Source of the DNA: CAZVBV01 sp964578905
Lineage (GTDB): Bacteria > Patescibacteriota > Gracilibacteria > UBA4473
Length of the DNA stretch: 64,000 nucleotides
NCBI GenBank assembly: GCA_964578905.1
Contig: CAZOER010000001.1
Location: 44,245 to 108,244, forward strand
Direction of reading: 5' to 3'
Shown: piece by piece, positions 34,829 through 43,900 of the stretch
Numbering within the stretch: position 1 is the stretch's first letter
Layout: every line of letters starts with the position of its first letter
Position numbers and translations under genes: made by a program
Notes under the pieces: generated by a model
Told to the model about the DNA's origin: nothing
The model's database searches: none
What the model saw: the letters and a program-made list of their open reading frames with translations, nothing else

Positions 34829-36490
34829 TTACTTCTGCGTCAGTTCAAACACTTTTTGTATAATCTTTGCCGCTTCAGCCCTGAGGATTGAATTCTTTGG
34901 TTTGAATGTTCCGTCTGGATATCCACTGATAATTCCGATTTTTTTCGCGTGTTGAATCACGTGGAGATTGGGCGAATGGAAATCGACATCAACAAAAGAA
35001 CTCCTCACTGGACCCGTTGGAACATCGACATCAAATATTTCAAAGATTGCCCGAAGGACATCAACTCGATCCGCCTTCTTGTCTGGGTTCGGATGATCTG
35101 CCCACATAGTCAGTCCCATCGCCTCCCCCATCGCCATCTCAGATGCTGCCCAGTGACCTTCTGCATATGGATTTTCGGATTCCATCTCTACGACAAATGG
35201 CACATCTCCGATCTGGAACAACATGTTGGTAATCTCCGCTTTTGTCACGGGATCTCCAGGACCAAAGAGCCCTGTTTCGTTTCCGTTGTCATCGAGATAT
35301 CCTCCGATAATGCCAAGGTCTTGAAGGAATTTTACGGGTCCCAAAAACCACGCTTCTTCATCGACATCAATGAATGGAATCTCTCCTACTCTGAATTTTT
35401 CTTTTGCAGAATTAATCCGCGCTTCCACGACAAGCGAGTTGAGGAGTTCGATTTCTTGTTCAAGTCGTACTCGATCTGACAATGCTTGTGTGAATTTAAG
35501 AAAGTTCCCAATGTAGGCAATAAGCTCTCTCCGGGGCGTGGGTTTAAAATTGTACTGATGGAGTACGAATGAAATTTCGGTTAATCGTTCTGCTCCATTG
35601 TCGCTAATTCGTGGACGAACAGCATTGAGTTCAATGTGTTTTACATCAAAGAGTTCCACCGCTTGCCTGAAGTTTGAAACGCGTGGCACTTCCGTTGGAA
35701 AACACTCCCCTTCGTGCCGTCTGAACACACCTTCTTTTCGAGTGAGAAAGCACATGTTGTCATACGTCCATCCATCCGTTCCGCACACGAATTCTTTCTC
35801 CGTTGGACACGGTTCTGCTTTGGGAATACTCCATTTCTGACAGGCGCCTTCATGAAGAATCTTTACGTCTTTTTGAAACGGGAAGCATCGATTGTAATAG
35901 GTTTTTCCATCGGTTCCACACACCGGATCTTCTCTCAAATTGCACTCTGTTGAGGGGCTATCGATGTGGTTTCCGAGAATGATTTTATTCGCAGTAATGG
36001 GGAAGTCTCCCTGAAACCACGTCTCAAGATCACGGAAATCACTTTCTTCTGTGAGTAAGAAATCTGGGTTCGGAATAGAGAACTGATGCTCGCCCGAAAA
36101 CGTTCCCATTGAGGTGTCCGCTAATACTCGGAGTTCCGTTGTTTTCTCGTCTGGGAGCCAAACGTCGAGGTTCGCAAACTGCATCACGTCGCTGTCGGCT
36201 AATGCCATTTTTCCAAGTGATTTGTTTCCCTGCATCAATTCATATCGAACAAATTGATCCCGATTATCTCCTTTGTGAAGAAACCGAAGCTTCTTCAGTG
36301 TTACCCCCTCTGCATTGTGTCCCGTTGGGAGAAGCCATATCCGTAAAATCTCTACATTTTCTTCCCCTGGTTCGATTCGTTGTGTTGGTAAATTGTTTGA
36401 ACTCAAGCTCACTTCCAACTCAGGACGAACAGCCGCAAAAGCGCTTGAAATAAGGAACAGCACCCCGAATGCAATTACATATTTTTTCAT
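34829..36490 (-). CDS. Secreted S-layer-homology protein with two Kazal-type domains
   Basis: A 553-residue exported protein. Signal peptide: about 1-20 (KKYVIAFGVLFLISSAFA). A beta-rich domain (about 22-180) follows. Two Kazal-like modules (about 183-217 and 227-262) each have six Cys with the CGTDGxTYxNxC core (VCGTDGKTYYNRC and VCGTDGWTYDNMC). A helical linker precedes two to three SLH-type repeats at the C-terminus (FIDVDEEAWF, FVDVDFHSPN, IISGYPDGTFKPKN). Kazal domains are serine-protease inhibitors in animals and rarer in bacteria, so this protein may present inhibitors on the cell surface. Start 36490 is 8 nt after TAAAGT of a TTTTGC-17-TAAAGT promoter. Confidence 0.88.
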   Translation of the reverse strand: MKKYVIAFGVLFLISSAFAAVRPELEVSLSSNNLPTQRIEPGEENVEILRIWLLPTGHNAEGVTLKKLRFLHKGDNRDQFVRYELMQGNKSLGKMALADSDVMQFANLDVWLPDEKTTELRVLADTSMGTFSGEHQFSIPNPDFLLTEESDFRDLETWFQGDFPITANKIILGNHIDSPSTECNLREDPVCGTDGKTYYNRCFPFQKDVKILHEGACQKWSIPKAEPCPTEKEFVCGTDGWTYDNMCFLTRKEGVFRRHEGECFPTEVPRVSNFRQAVELFDVKHIELNAVRPRISDNGAERLTEISFVLHQYNFKPTPRRELIAYIGNFLKFTQALSDRVRLEQEIELLNSLVVEARINSAKEKFRVGEIPFIDVDEEAWFLGPVKFLQDLGIIGGYLDDNGNETGLFGPGDPVTKAEITNMLFQIGDVPFVVEMESENPYAEGHWAASEMAMGEAMGLTMWADHPNPDKKADRVDVLRAIFEIFDVDVPTGPVRSSFVDVDFHSPNLHVIQHAKKIGIISGYPDGTFKPKNSILRAEAAKIIQKVFELTQK

Positions 36491-36550
36491 CAAGTTTAAC
36501 TTTACACTCTTTTGGAAAAAAGCAAAACGCGAACAAAACTGGGAATAAAA

Positions 36551-36841
36551 CTAGAACGGCAAATCCTCAACTGAGGGTTCTCCTAAGTCCGCTGGCGCTT
36601 CTTTCGCAGGAGCAGATTCTTTCTTTTCTTGGTTTGGTTTCCAGTCATCAACCTGCAAGTAATGAGTCATTCCACTCGCACTTGGTTCTCGTCGTTCACA
36701 GACTTTTACGTTTACCCACCCATTATCAAGATTTTGTTGCATCGCTTGCACGTCGCTCTCTGAAATGCTCAGCTTCATCATGTCTCCGAAGCGAGTTGTT
36801 ATTTTCTTTCCGTTTCCGCAATACACTTTTTCGTCAGCCAT
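36551..36841 (-). CDS. Small protein with an SSB-like acidic C-terminal tail
   Basis: A 96-residue protein of unknown family. The first 65 residues form a compact, possibly beta-barrel domain (KKITTRFGDMMKLSIS, WVNVKVCERRE, THYLQVDDWKP). The rest is a Lys/Glu/Ala/Pro-rich linker that ends in EPSVEDLPF. The last residues closely resemble the SSB C-terminal tip (DDIPF type), which recruits repair proteins. A nucleic-acid role is therefore an attractive inference, but the fold was not verified. It stands between the Kazal protein and rmlB on the minus strand. Confidence 0.6.
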   Translation of the reverse strand: MADEKVYCGNGKKITTRFGDMMKLSISESDVQAMQQNLDNGWVNVKVCERREPSASGMTHYLQVDDWKPNQEKKESAPAKEAPADLGEPSVEDLPF

Positions 36842-36897
36842 GTTTAAAAATTAATCGAAAGGAGTGTACTTATTTTTTTGAGAAGCGCATCCGAAAA

Positions 36898-37878
36898 TTA
36901 GACTTTTTCCCGACAGTTTTCGACCCACTCTTTATTTTCAAGATACCATTTAATGGTCATTGGCAGGGCTTCTTCAAAGGTGTGTCGCGGTCGCCACCCA
37001 AGCTTCGCTGCAATCTTGTTTGCATCCATCGCATATCGTCGATCGTGTGCCTTTCTGTCTTTTGTGAATTTAATTTGAGAGGTAGATCCGGGAACATTTG
37101 CGAGAATGAGTTCTGCAATTTCAATATTATTTTTTTCGTTGTGCCCTCCAATATTCCAGACATCGCCTGAGTCTGATTTTTCAAAGGCGAGAAGAATCGC
37201 TTCGCAGTGATCCTCAACATACAACCAATCTCGAATATTTTTCCCATCTCCGTACAAAGACAAGTCTTCACTTCCCATCGCTTTAAACAGAAAGAAAGGA
37301 ATCAGCTTTTCAGGGAATTGGTAAGGCCCGTAATTATTTGAACATCGGGTAATAATCGCATTGAGTCCGTAGGTTTCTTGCCAGCTGAGCACGAGCAGGT
37401 CTGCTGATGCTTTGGCTGCCGCATACGGGCAGTTTGGCGCGATTGGGGTGTCTTCCTTGAAGTAGTCTGTTGAACCGTCTCCTAAGTCCCCATACACCTC
37501 ATCGGTCGAAACTTGGTGGTATCGTTTAATGTTGTATTTCCGTGATGCCTCAAGCAGTGTGTGCGTCCCCACAATGTTTGTTTGGATAAATGGATTGGAA
37601 TCTTCAATTGATCTGTCCACGTGTGTCTCTGCCGCGAAGTGAATTACTCCGTCGAACTCCTCTGTTGCGAACAATTGATCTACGAATTCCACATCGGCGA
37701 TATCTCCCTGAATAAACGTGTATCGAGGGTCATTTTCGATGTCTCGTAAGTTTTCTAAATTCCCCGCATAAGTCAGTTTATCAAGATTTACGATTTGGTA
37801 ATCTCGGTTCTTCAAGAGGTGATGAATGAAGTTCGATCCGATAAATCCTGCGCCACCTGTTATGAGTAATTTTTTCAT
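36898..37878 (-). CDS. rfbB: dTDP-glucose 4,6-dehydratase
   Basis: The second step of dTDP-rhamnose synthesis, an extended SDR enzyme. The NAD-binding motif GGAGFIGSNF lies at residues 8-17. The family DEVYGDLG motif is present, with catalytic Tyr-Lys in YAAAKA (about 155-160). The 326-residue length is normal. rmlD, the last step, lies at 50719 in this window, while rmlA and rmlC are not seen. TATGAT lies 12 nt upstream of the ATG on the minus strand. The product presumably feeds a surface glycan. Confidence 0.95.
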   Translation of the reverse strand: MKKLLITGGAGFIGSNFIHHLLKNRDYQIVNLDKLTYAGNLENLRDIENDPRYTFIQGDIADVEFVDQLFATEEFDGVIHFAAETHVDRSIEDSNPFIQTNIVGTHTLLEASRKYNIKRYHQVSTDEVYGDLGDGSTDYFKEDTPIAPNCPYAAAKASADLLVLSWQETYGLNAIITRCSNNYGPYQFPEKLIPFFLFKAMGSEDLSLYGDGKNIRDWLYVEDHCEAILLAFEKSDSGDVWNIGGHNEKNNIEIAELILANVPGSTSQIKFTKDRKAHDRRYAMDANKIAAKLGWRPRHTFEEALPMTIKWYLENKEWVENCREKV

Positions 37879-37913
37879 CGCTGGGAAACTATCATATTTT
37901 CAAAAAAAAATCT

Positions 37914-37941
37914 TTGAAATCTTTGAGAAAACGCGTATAAG
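37914..37941 (+). promoter_or_regulatory. Promoter of tRNA-Thr
   Basis: TTGAAA (37914-37919), a 16-nt spacer and TATAAG (37936-37941), about 125 nt upstream of the tRNA. The stretch between is hairpin-rich (GTTCTGC-ACC-GCAGAAC at 38030-38046) and shows no recognised gene. Confidence 0.55.
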
Positions 37942-38071
37942 TTTTCCGTTCTTCTTGCGCCTTTTAACCTGGGGCCCCCGAAAAATCGAAGATTTTATGG
38001 GGAGAGGAGGAGATGACGAAATAAGCGAAGTTCTGCACCGCAGAACGAAGCAATGAAGTCTTCGACGACGA

Positions 38072-38146
38072 GCCGCCTTAGCTCAGAGGTAGAGCACATC
38101 CATGGTAAGGATGGGGTCTCGGGTTCAACTCCCGAAGGCGGCTCCA
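38072..38146 (+). tRNA. tRNA-Thr (GGT)
   Basis: A cloverleaf can be drawn: acceptor GCCGCCT/AGGCGGC, D arm GCTC-AGAGGTA-GAGC, anticodon stem CATCC/GGATG with loop ATGGTAA (anticodon GGT), and T arm TCGGG-TTCAACT-CCCGA. The CCA end is encoded (38144-38146). The next gene starts 12 nt later. Confidence 0.95.
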
Positions 38147-38157
38147 GTGAAATTAAT

Positions 38158-39339
38158 ATGAAAACTTATCTCTTTGTCCTCGGTAGAAACCCGATTCTCT
38201 CTCGGAGTGAATTGGAACCTTTTTGTGACGAAGTGCTGTATGCGGAAGATAAATCATTGATGCTGGTGGAGAATATAAAATTTGAAAATCCACGAGACTT
38301 GCCGAAATCACCCGAACAAATTTTCCTCGATCGACTCGGGGGAACGATTCGTATGGGAGAAGTATTGGGGGAATGTAAAAGTGAAAAAGAAGTACAAGAC
38401 AAGATCATTGAGCAAATTCAGTCAGACAAACCCGAAGGAAAGGTGCAACTTGGTGTCTCTGCGTGGGGATGCGGAAACACATTTCTCAGACACTTTCTTC
38501 CAGAAATGAAGAATGCGCTGAGAGATCAACACGACCGAAATTGTCGTATCGTAAATGCGCCTGGGAAGAATCTTGATTCAGGAAAAATCTTTGGAGAAAA
38601 GTTATTGAAAAAAGGATTTGAGTTCTTGGTGTGGAAACGAAAAGATTCTTTTCTTGTGGCAAAGACGGCCGCAAATCAGAACTTGAGAAACTACGTCCTG
38701 CGAGACCGAGATAAAGATTTCCGAGATGCACGCATGGGAATGTTGCCTCCAAAGGTAGCTCAGATTCTTCTCAATCTTGCAAACCCTGAGTGGGAGGACG
38801 TTGTCATTGATCCGTTTTGCGGAAGTGGAACGGTGAATATTGAAGCCGCGATTACGGGGTACAAAACTATCGGTTCTGATCTTGATGAAAAAAGAACGGG
38901 AAAGGCGAAAGAGAATTTTGAACAAATGTCTGACAAATTTCGATACGATATAACCAGTGGTGAATTTTTCGCAGGCGACGCAATGAAATTTCCTCTTAAG
39001 AAAGCGAGTGGAGTCATTGTTACAGAGGGGTTTTTGGGCGATGTATTTGAGAAGCACGCCACTCCACAATCAATCGCCGATGCCGGTCGGTTAATTCTTC
39101 GCATGTGGGAAAAAGTCTTAGCCCATCTTGAGGATTCGTCTGTACACACGATTGCTCTTTGCCTTCCTGCGTGGAAATTTAAAGGAAAAACAATCTCGAT
39201 AAGCGAAGATTTATTTGCTAAAATAGAGAAAAGTTCTTATATTCCGTCCGCTCTTTTTGAAGGCAAACGCACGTTTATTTATTCTCGACCAGACAGCTTT
39301 GTAGGAAGAGAAATATGCGTCCTGAAAAAACGATCTTAA
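38158..39339 (+). CDS. RNA methylase, Trm11/UPF0020-like
   Basis: A 393-residue SAM-dependent methyltransferase. The C-terminal half has motif I VIDPFCGSGTVNIEAA (about 218-233) and the acidic beta-2 IGSDLDEKR, the layout of the THUMP-associated UPF0020/Trm11 group that methylates guanine in tRNA. The active-site tetrapeptide (usually D/N-P-P-Y) appears altered (VTEGFLG). The N-terminal half could be a degenerate THUMP-like region. ATG 38158 is used because the frame upstream runs through tRNA-Thr. The gene lies between two tRNAs. Confidence 0.75.
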   Translation: MKTYLFVLGRNPILSRSELEPFCDEVLYAEDKSLMLVENIKFENPRDLPKSPEQIFLDRLGGTIRMGEVLGECKSEKEVQDKIIEQIQSDKPEGKVQLGVSAWGCGNTFLRHFLPEMKNALRDQHDRNCRIVNAPGKNLDSGKIFGEKLLKKGFEFLVWKRKDSFLVAKTAANQNLRNYVLRDRDKDFRDARMGMLPPKVAQILLNLANPEWEDVVIDPFCGSGTVNIEAAITGYKTIGSDLDEKRTGKAKENFEQMSDKFRYDITSGEFFAGDAMKFPLKKASGVIVTEGFLGDVFEKHATPQSIADAGRLILRMWEKVLAHLEDSSVHTIALCLPAWKFKGKTISISEDLFAKIEKSSYIPSALFEGKRTFIYSRPDSFVGREICVLKKRS

Positions 39340-39343
39340 ACAT

Positions 39344-39418
39344 TCCCGGGTAGCTCAGTGGTAGAGCAATTGGCTGTTAACCAATTGGCCGCCGGTTCGA
39401 ATCCGGCCCCGGGAGCCA
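39344..39418 (+). tRNA. tRNA-Asn (GTT)
   Basis: Acceptor TCCCGGG/CCCGGGA, D arm GCTC-AGTGGTA-GAGC, anticodon stem ATTGG/CCAAT with loop CTGTTAA (anticodon GTT), and T arm GCCGG-TTCGAAT-CCGGC. CCA is encoded at 39416-39418. It begins 4 nt after the stop of the methylase gene. Confidence 0.95.
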
Positions 39419-39427
39419 TAAAAAAAG

Positions 39428-39456
39428 AATCAACCCTTGCGGTTGGTTGTTTTTTT
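39428..39456 (+). terminator. Intrinsic terminator after tRNA-Asn
   Basis: AATCAACC, loop CTTGC, GGTTGGTT (8-bp stem with one G-T pair), followed by a run of T (39450-39456). Confidence 0.8.
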
Positions 39457-39461
39457 ATTTG

Positions 39462-39541
39462 CACGCGAAGCGTGTCGAACCGAAGGTTCGATCGAAAGCC
39501 CAAATCTTTGATTTGGTGTTGAAGACTTCGGTGAGCCGAAG
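39462..39541. repeat. Array of four short hairpins
   Basis: Four consecutive hairpins in 80 nt: CACGC-GAA-GCGTG, TCGAACC-GAA-GGTTCGA, CCAAATC-TTT-GATTTGG and CTTCGG-TGAG-CCGAAG. The gap 39419-39713 between tRNA-Asn and the cold-shock gene contains no other feature I can support. Confidence 0.6.
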
Positions 39542-39713
39542 GTGAGCAAGAAGTATCCGCCCCCCCTCTTAAAAGTGTTCACCCCCTTTTCCCCTTGCTT
39601 ATTTTTCCTACTTCTTTACCCTCTCCCTGCAATACGTTGTGTTTTAGAGAGTTTAGTAAATAAATTCCCACAAGGCCACTCTTGCAAAATTTATTTCCTA
39701 ACCTCTTCTTATC

Positions 39714-39914
39714 ATGAAAGGTACAATCAAAAAGATCTTGAATGGATTTGGATTCATCACTCCGGAAGGCGGAGACAAAGATGTTTTCTTCCACGCGAAC
39801 GATCTCGCTGGTATCGACTTTGAAAGCCTAAAAGAAGGTGACGTTGTCACATTCGATATGGGTGAGTCCGAAAAAGGACCAAAGGCTGAGAACATTGCGC
39901 TTGCTACAGAGTAA
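39714..39914 (+). CDS. cspA: Cold-shock domain protein
   Basis: A 66-residue OB-fold protein that binds single-stranded nucleic acid. RNP1 is GFGFIT (K-G-F-G-F-I type; here NGFGFIT at about 10-16) and RNP2 is DVFFHAN (about 23-29). Length and layout are standard. TTGTGT-17-ATAAAT about 45 nt upstream may be the promoter. A strong terminator follows. Such proteins act as RNA chaperones or transcription antiterminators; a specific role is not visible. Confidence 0.95.
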   Translation: MKGTIKKILNGFGFITPEGGDKDVFFHANDLAGIDFESLKEGDVVTFDMGESEKGPKAENIALATE

Positions 39915-39937
39915 TTAAGCAATTGCACTCAAGAAAG

Positions 39938-39964
39938 ACCGCTAGAATCTCTAGCGGTTTTTTT
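39938..39964 (+). terminator. Intrinsic terminator after cspA
   Basis: ACCGCTAGA, loop ATC, TCTAGCGGT: a 9-bp perfect stem followed by a T run to 39964. Confidence 0.9.
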
Positions 39965-40007
39965 ATTTCCCATTCCAAAACCCCATCCTTTCAGTACAAT
40001 GTGAACG

Positions 40008-41378
40008 ATGATTTTGAACTCAAAAATATTCCGAGCCTATGATATCCGAGGAGAAGCCTTCACCGATTTCGATGAAGATGGATTCTTCGTAATCGCACAC
40101 GCTTTTTGCAAGTATATTGCAAAAAAACACGGACTCAAGAATCCGAATATTTTTGTCTCGGGAGATGCACGACTGTCAATGCCTGAACTCTATCCGGCGG
40201 TGATCACAGGGTTGAAATCTGCAGGAGCCAATGTTACCTGGGGTGGCGCTATTCCCACGCCTGTGAATTACTTTGCTTTTCATGAAGGCGGGTTCGATGC
40301 CTCTATTCAAATTTCAGCTTCGCATAATCCTGCTGACGACAATGGTCTCAAGTTGCTCGATAAAAACGGAGCGGTGTGTGGAGATGAAATTCAAGAGATA
40401 CGAAAAATTGCAGAATGTACAGAGTGTCAGAAGTCGAAAGACTATGGTGTGGAATGTGAATCTGTCGACTTTTCTCTGCACTACGAACAAAAGCTCAAAG
40501 AAATCACGCCTTCGCAAGACCCCCTCAAGGTTATTATTGATTGTGGGAATGCCATTAGTGGGATGTTTTATCCGAATATTTTTCAGAAATTTGGACACGA
40601 AGTACGAGAACTTTTTTGCGATCTTGATACATCCTTTCCCAATCATCAACCAGACCCTGAACGATCGGAAAACCTGGGGCAACTTATCGAGGAAGTTCAA
40701 ACCGAAGCTGCTGATTTTGGATTCGCGTTTGATGGCGATGGAGACAGGGTGGGTGTTATTTTAAAAGAAGGAACCATTCTTTCTGCAGATAAAATTCTCT
40801 TTATTCTTGTTTCTGACTTTCTTGTTCGAAATCCAAAAAGTCCAATTGTGATTGATGCGATGAGTTCTGCAACCTTGGCAGACAAAATTCGTAAAAAGGG
40901 AGGGGATCCTATTTTCTCAAAAACAGGACATTCTCACATCGAACACAAGATGGTGGAAGTTGGTGCCAAGCTTGCTGGAGAGCAGTCGGGACACTTTATG
41001 TTTGGGGAAGACTTCTACGGTCATGACGACGCCATGCTCGCTTCCCTGCGGTTTATCAGGGCTGTTGAAGACAATCACTCATTGCTTGAAGAGGTGACCA
41101 GTGGGTGGCCAAATCTGATTGAATTTTCTGAGAAATTTACTGCGCCCGATGAAACCAAGTTTCAAATCCTTGAGAAATATACAGAAGAACTCTTGAAACA
41201 ATTCCCTGATGCCAGCACTCTCGATGGAATTCGAATTGATTTTGGAGATGGAGAATGGGCGATTGTCAGGTGTTCAAATACGTCTCCCAAAATTGCCATC
41301 CGAATCGAAGCAAAGGATCAAAAAAGTTTAGACACCAAAAAAGAACTGCTCGTCGGTGCGTTGGAAAAACTTCTCTAA
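40008..41378 (+). CDS. manB: Phosphomannomutase/phosphoglucomutase
   Basis: An alpha-D-phosphohexomutase that interconverts hexose 6- and 1-phosphates for sugar-nucleotide synthesis. The 456 residues have the four family motifs: the phosphoserine loop SASHNPADDNG (Ser about 104), metal loop DGDGDRVG (about 244-251), the sugar-binding GEQSGHFMF, and the C-terminal phosphate loop RCSNTSP. Sugar specificity cannot be settled by eye, but the SASHNPAD and EQSG pattern fits PMM/PGM. TACAAT (39995-40000) ends 7 nt before the ATG. The last 4 nt overlap the convergent ATPase gene. Confidence 0.93.
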   Translation: MILNSKIFRAYDIRGEAFTDFDEDGFFVIAHAFCKYIAKKHGLKNPNIFVSGDARLSMPELYPAVITGLKSAGANVTWGGAIPTPVNYFAFHEGGFDASIQISASHNPADDNGLKLLDKNGAVCGDEIQEIRKIAECTECQKSKDYGVECESVDFSLHYEQKLKEITPSQDPLKVIIDCGNAISGMFYPNIFQKFGHEVRELFCDLDTSFPNHQPDPERSENLGQLIEEVQTEAADFGFAFDGDGDRVGVILKEGTILSADKILFILVSDFLVRNPKSPIVIDAMSSATLADKIRKKGGDPIFSKTGHSHIEHKMVEVGAKLAGEQSGHFMFGEDFYGHDDAMLASLRFIRAVEDNHSLLEEVTSGWPNLIEFSEKFTAPDETKFQILEKYTEELLKQFPDASTLDGIRIDFGDGEWAIVRCSNTSPKIAIRIEAKDQKSLDTKKELLVGALEKLL

Positions 41379-43852
41379 ACGTCGAGTCTTGCGAAGATTT
41401 CCTTCTCTACAAACTTCTTACTTCGTCCGTAGGTAAGCCGTGAAATTTGCTTTAGTGCTGTCGCCATTTCTGGATCTCCTTTTTCATCATATGGGTTCAG
41501 GGGAACAAGAGAGAATGGTCGCGAAGGTTGAGTGTCGACAGACAGCTTCAAAACAGATTTGTACTTGTCGATATTGATGAGATCTTGATCGGTAAAAACC
41601 GGCTCCATTTCTTTTGCCATGTACTCTGCGTCTTGCGCACCAATCTTGTAGGACATGATCGTTCCCACGTTTCCGAACACCGCATCTTTCAAATTCACAC
41701 CACCTTTTTTAGTCTGTGAGGTATCGATTTGTCCGATGTACTGGTGAGCGATATTCAATGACAATCGGTACTTTCGAGCTTCAGACAAAATGGATTCAAT
41801 CGAGTCTGTCACATAGTTCTGGAACTCATCGATGTACATAAAGAAGTCTTGGGGAGCAGCCCCTTGTGAGAGTTTTTTCTGTCGTCGAAGTGCTGCTGTT
41901 TGTAATTTTGATACGATAATAAGTCCTAGCAATTTGGAATTAATTTCTCCTGTTGATCCTTTGGAAAGATTCATGAGAAGAATTTTTCCGTCGTCCATTA
42001 CTTCTGAGAAATCAAAGGCCGACTTGGTTTGTCCGATGATATTTCTGAGCATTCCATTGGTCGTAAATTGCCCAAACTTCGCGGCAAAGTACGGGATGAT
42101 TTCTTGTTTTTCTCGAGCTCCTGTTTTGGCCATCTGGTTCGTCCAGAAGTTTTTCACGACAGGATTGGTCACATGTTTTACCTTTGCCTTTTGGAACGCA
42201 TCGTCGGTAAAGAGTCTCATGATATCGGTCAGCGCGCCTCCGTTTGGATCGGCCATAAGCGTCAATACTCCGTTTCGGAAGTAGTCCTGAATTCGTGGAC
42301 CAAAGACTTCCTCGTCAAAAATCTTGAGCATGATATTCATTGCATCAAGCGCCACCATATCCATTTCTTCATCTGATTCAGCTTCGAGCAAATTGAGTCC
42401 CATCGGTCTCTCTGTGTCTGATGGATCGAAGATGATTACATCATCGATACGGCTTTTGGGAACAAAGGGGAGCACGCTCTCGACCAAACTTCCGTGGGGA
42501 TCAATCACGCAGATTCCCTTTCCGTTTTTCAAATCTTGTCGGATCATACTTTGAAAACTGGAAGATTTCCCCGTTCCCGTCTGCCCAATGACATAGAAGT
42601 GTCGGAATCGATCTTCATTTTTAATGCACACTGGCGTCTTTTCTCCTCGGTATACATTGTGCCCAAGAAGAAGTCCTTCTTTGGGAATGTTCGCTGGAGC
42701 TTTTACAATTTTGTAGTTCTGCCATTTCACCGCTGGTGTCTTGTTGTACTTAATATGTGGGAAATGAAAGAGCGATGTGAGCTCTTCTGAGGTAAGAATC
42801 ATTTTGTATTGTGGCATCCATGATCGCCGAAATGATCTCATTAGGAAGTTTCTGATGAGTGTTCTTTTGTGATGCCATTGGTGGGCATTGTGAGATTTAA
42901 ATCCATTGAGCCCCGGTGCTCCATATTGCGCGAAGGAATTGAGAACAGATGTCATATTAAGATTCGCGGTGCGTCTATCGGGAGACGACGTGATGCATCG
43001 AATGATGGTTCTAAATCCTGATTGATTCGCTTTGTCCTCAATAGCTTTTGTTGTTTCTTGCGACTCTGTGTCTTTGTTCTCATCTCCTCCAGAGTTTTTC
43101 TCTTCCTCCGTTTTTCCACTCACCAGCATTCCAAAAATACTTCCCAAAATTGATAACGGGTTCCACCAAACGACAGGCTTCTTTCCTGTTGAAAGTCTTT
43201 GCGAAAGTCGTCGCGCTTTCTTCTGCCATTTGTTTTTTACAGGACGAATCATTATTTGAATCGCTGCAGAATTCCCGTTTTCATCACTCGCATTGGAGAG
43301 TGAGTTGAGAATGTTGTTCATCGGATCGGCTGACTCAAAGTGAGGATATGTTTTTATTGGAAACAAAAAATCCTTGGCCGTTCGCAAATATCCCGTTGAT
43401 TGATATGTTTTTTCATGAAAAATTTTCGGTGCTCCGGATTCCTCAATCACTGCCTCTGGATAAAAACTCGTGATTTGCTTCTCTACTAACGGCTGAATCT
43501 GTCTCGGACATCCGATAAAAAACTTGATTTCGTTGTCCGTTGCTACGTACTCAAGCGACAAGAAGTCTTGATTTTTGAAAAAATGTTTTACGTCTGGAGA
43601 GTAAATTCCGTACAACGTTTGAAAGAAGTGGTCAGAGATTCCAACAACTCTTCTGATTTCTGAAATCTGATCTCGTTCCCGTTCATAATCTTCTTTTGAT
43701 TCTTTTTTGGGAATGAGTACCTGTAGGAACACGAAGTCGAGAGACCGCTTGAAGTCGTTTCGTCGTCGTCCCCACCAAACAAGCAAGATGATAAGCGCGA
43801 CACCGAGTGCACTTCCACCTCCCCAAAAGACAACATCAAGTAATGTTTCCAT
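41375..43852 (-). CDS. TraG/VirB4-like membrane ATPase (type IV secretion DNA-binding type), copy 1
   Basis: An 825-residue protein with one N-terminal membrane helix (about 8-28), a region of unknown fold (about 50-390) and a HerA/TraG-type ATPase domain: Walker A IGQTGTGKSSS (about 430), CVIDPHGSLVE with the Walker B-like Asp, IIFDPSD, and the late MYIDEFQNYVTDS (DEFQ). Families with these motifs move DNA or protein across membranes or assemble pili. A paralogue of similar length lies at 61284-63794. TTGCGC-16-GATAAT precedes the ATG by 11 nt. It probably shares transcription with the map-adk-nrdR-smpB run only by neighbourhood, since it has its own promoter. Confidence 0.8.
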   Translation of the reverse strand: METLLDVVFWGGGSALGVALIILLVWWGRRRNDFKRSLDFVFLQVLIPKKESKEDYERERDQISEIRRVVGISDHFFQTLYGIYSPDVKHFFKNQDFLSLEYVATDNEIKFFIGCPRQIQPLVEKQITSFYPEAVIEESGAPKIFHEKTYQSTGYLRTAKDFLFPIKTYPHFESADPMNNILNSLSNASDENGNSAAIQIMIRPVKNKWQKKARRLSQRLSTGKKPVVWWNPLSILGSIFGMLVSGKTEEEKNSGGDENKDTESQETTKAIEDKANQSGFRTIIRCITSSPDRRTANLNMTSVLNSFAQYGAPGLNGFKSHNAHQWHHKRTLIRNFLMRSFRRSWMPQYKMILTSEELTSLFHFPHIKYNKTPAVKWQNYKIVKAPANIPKEGLLLGHNVYRGEKTPVCIKNEDRFRHFYVIGQTGTGKSSSFQSMIRQDLKNGKGICVIDPHGSLVESVLPFVPKSRIDDVIIFDPSDTERPMGLNLLEAESDEEMDMVALDAMNIMLKIFDEEVFGPRIQDYFRNGVLTLMADPNGGALTDIMRLFTDDAFQKAKVKHVTNPVVKNFWTNQMAKTGAREKQEIIPYFAAKFGQFTTNGMLRNIIGQTKSAFDFSEVMDDGKILLMNLSKGSTGEINSKLLGLIIVSKLQTAALRRQKKLSQGAAPQDFFMYIDEFQNYVTDSIESILSEARKYRLSLNIAHQYIGQIDTSQTKKGGVNLKDAVFGNVGTIMSYKIGAQDAEYMAKEMEPVFTDQDLINIDKYKSVLKLSVDTQPSRPFSLVPLNPYDEKGDPEMATALKQISRLTYGRSKKFVEKEIFARLDV

Positions 43853-43900
43853 AAATTGTCTTTATTATCGGTATTTTGGACGAACGCGCAATCAGTTCTT

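Noticed and set aside
37997..38056. 19-codon frame in the tRNA-Thr leader
   Set aside because: It runs through a hairpin, lies far from the promoter and has no distinctive composition. Chance is the simpler explanation.
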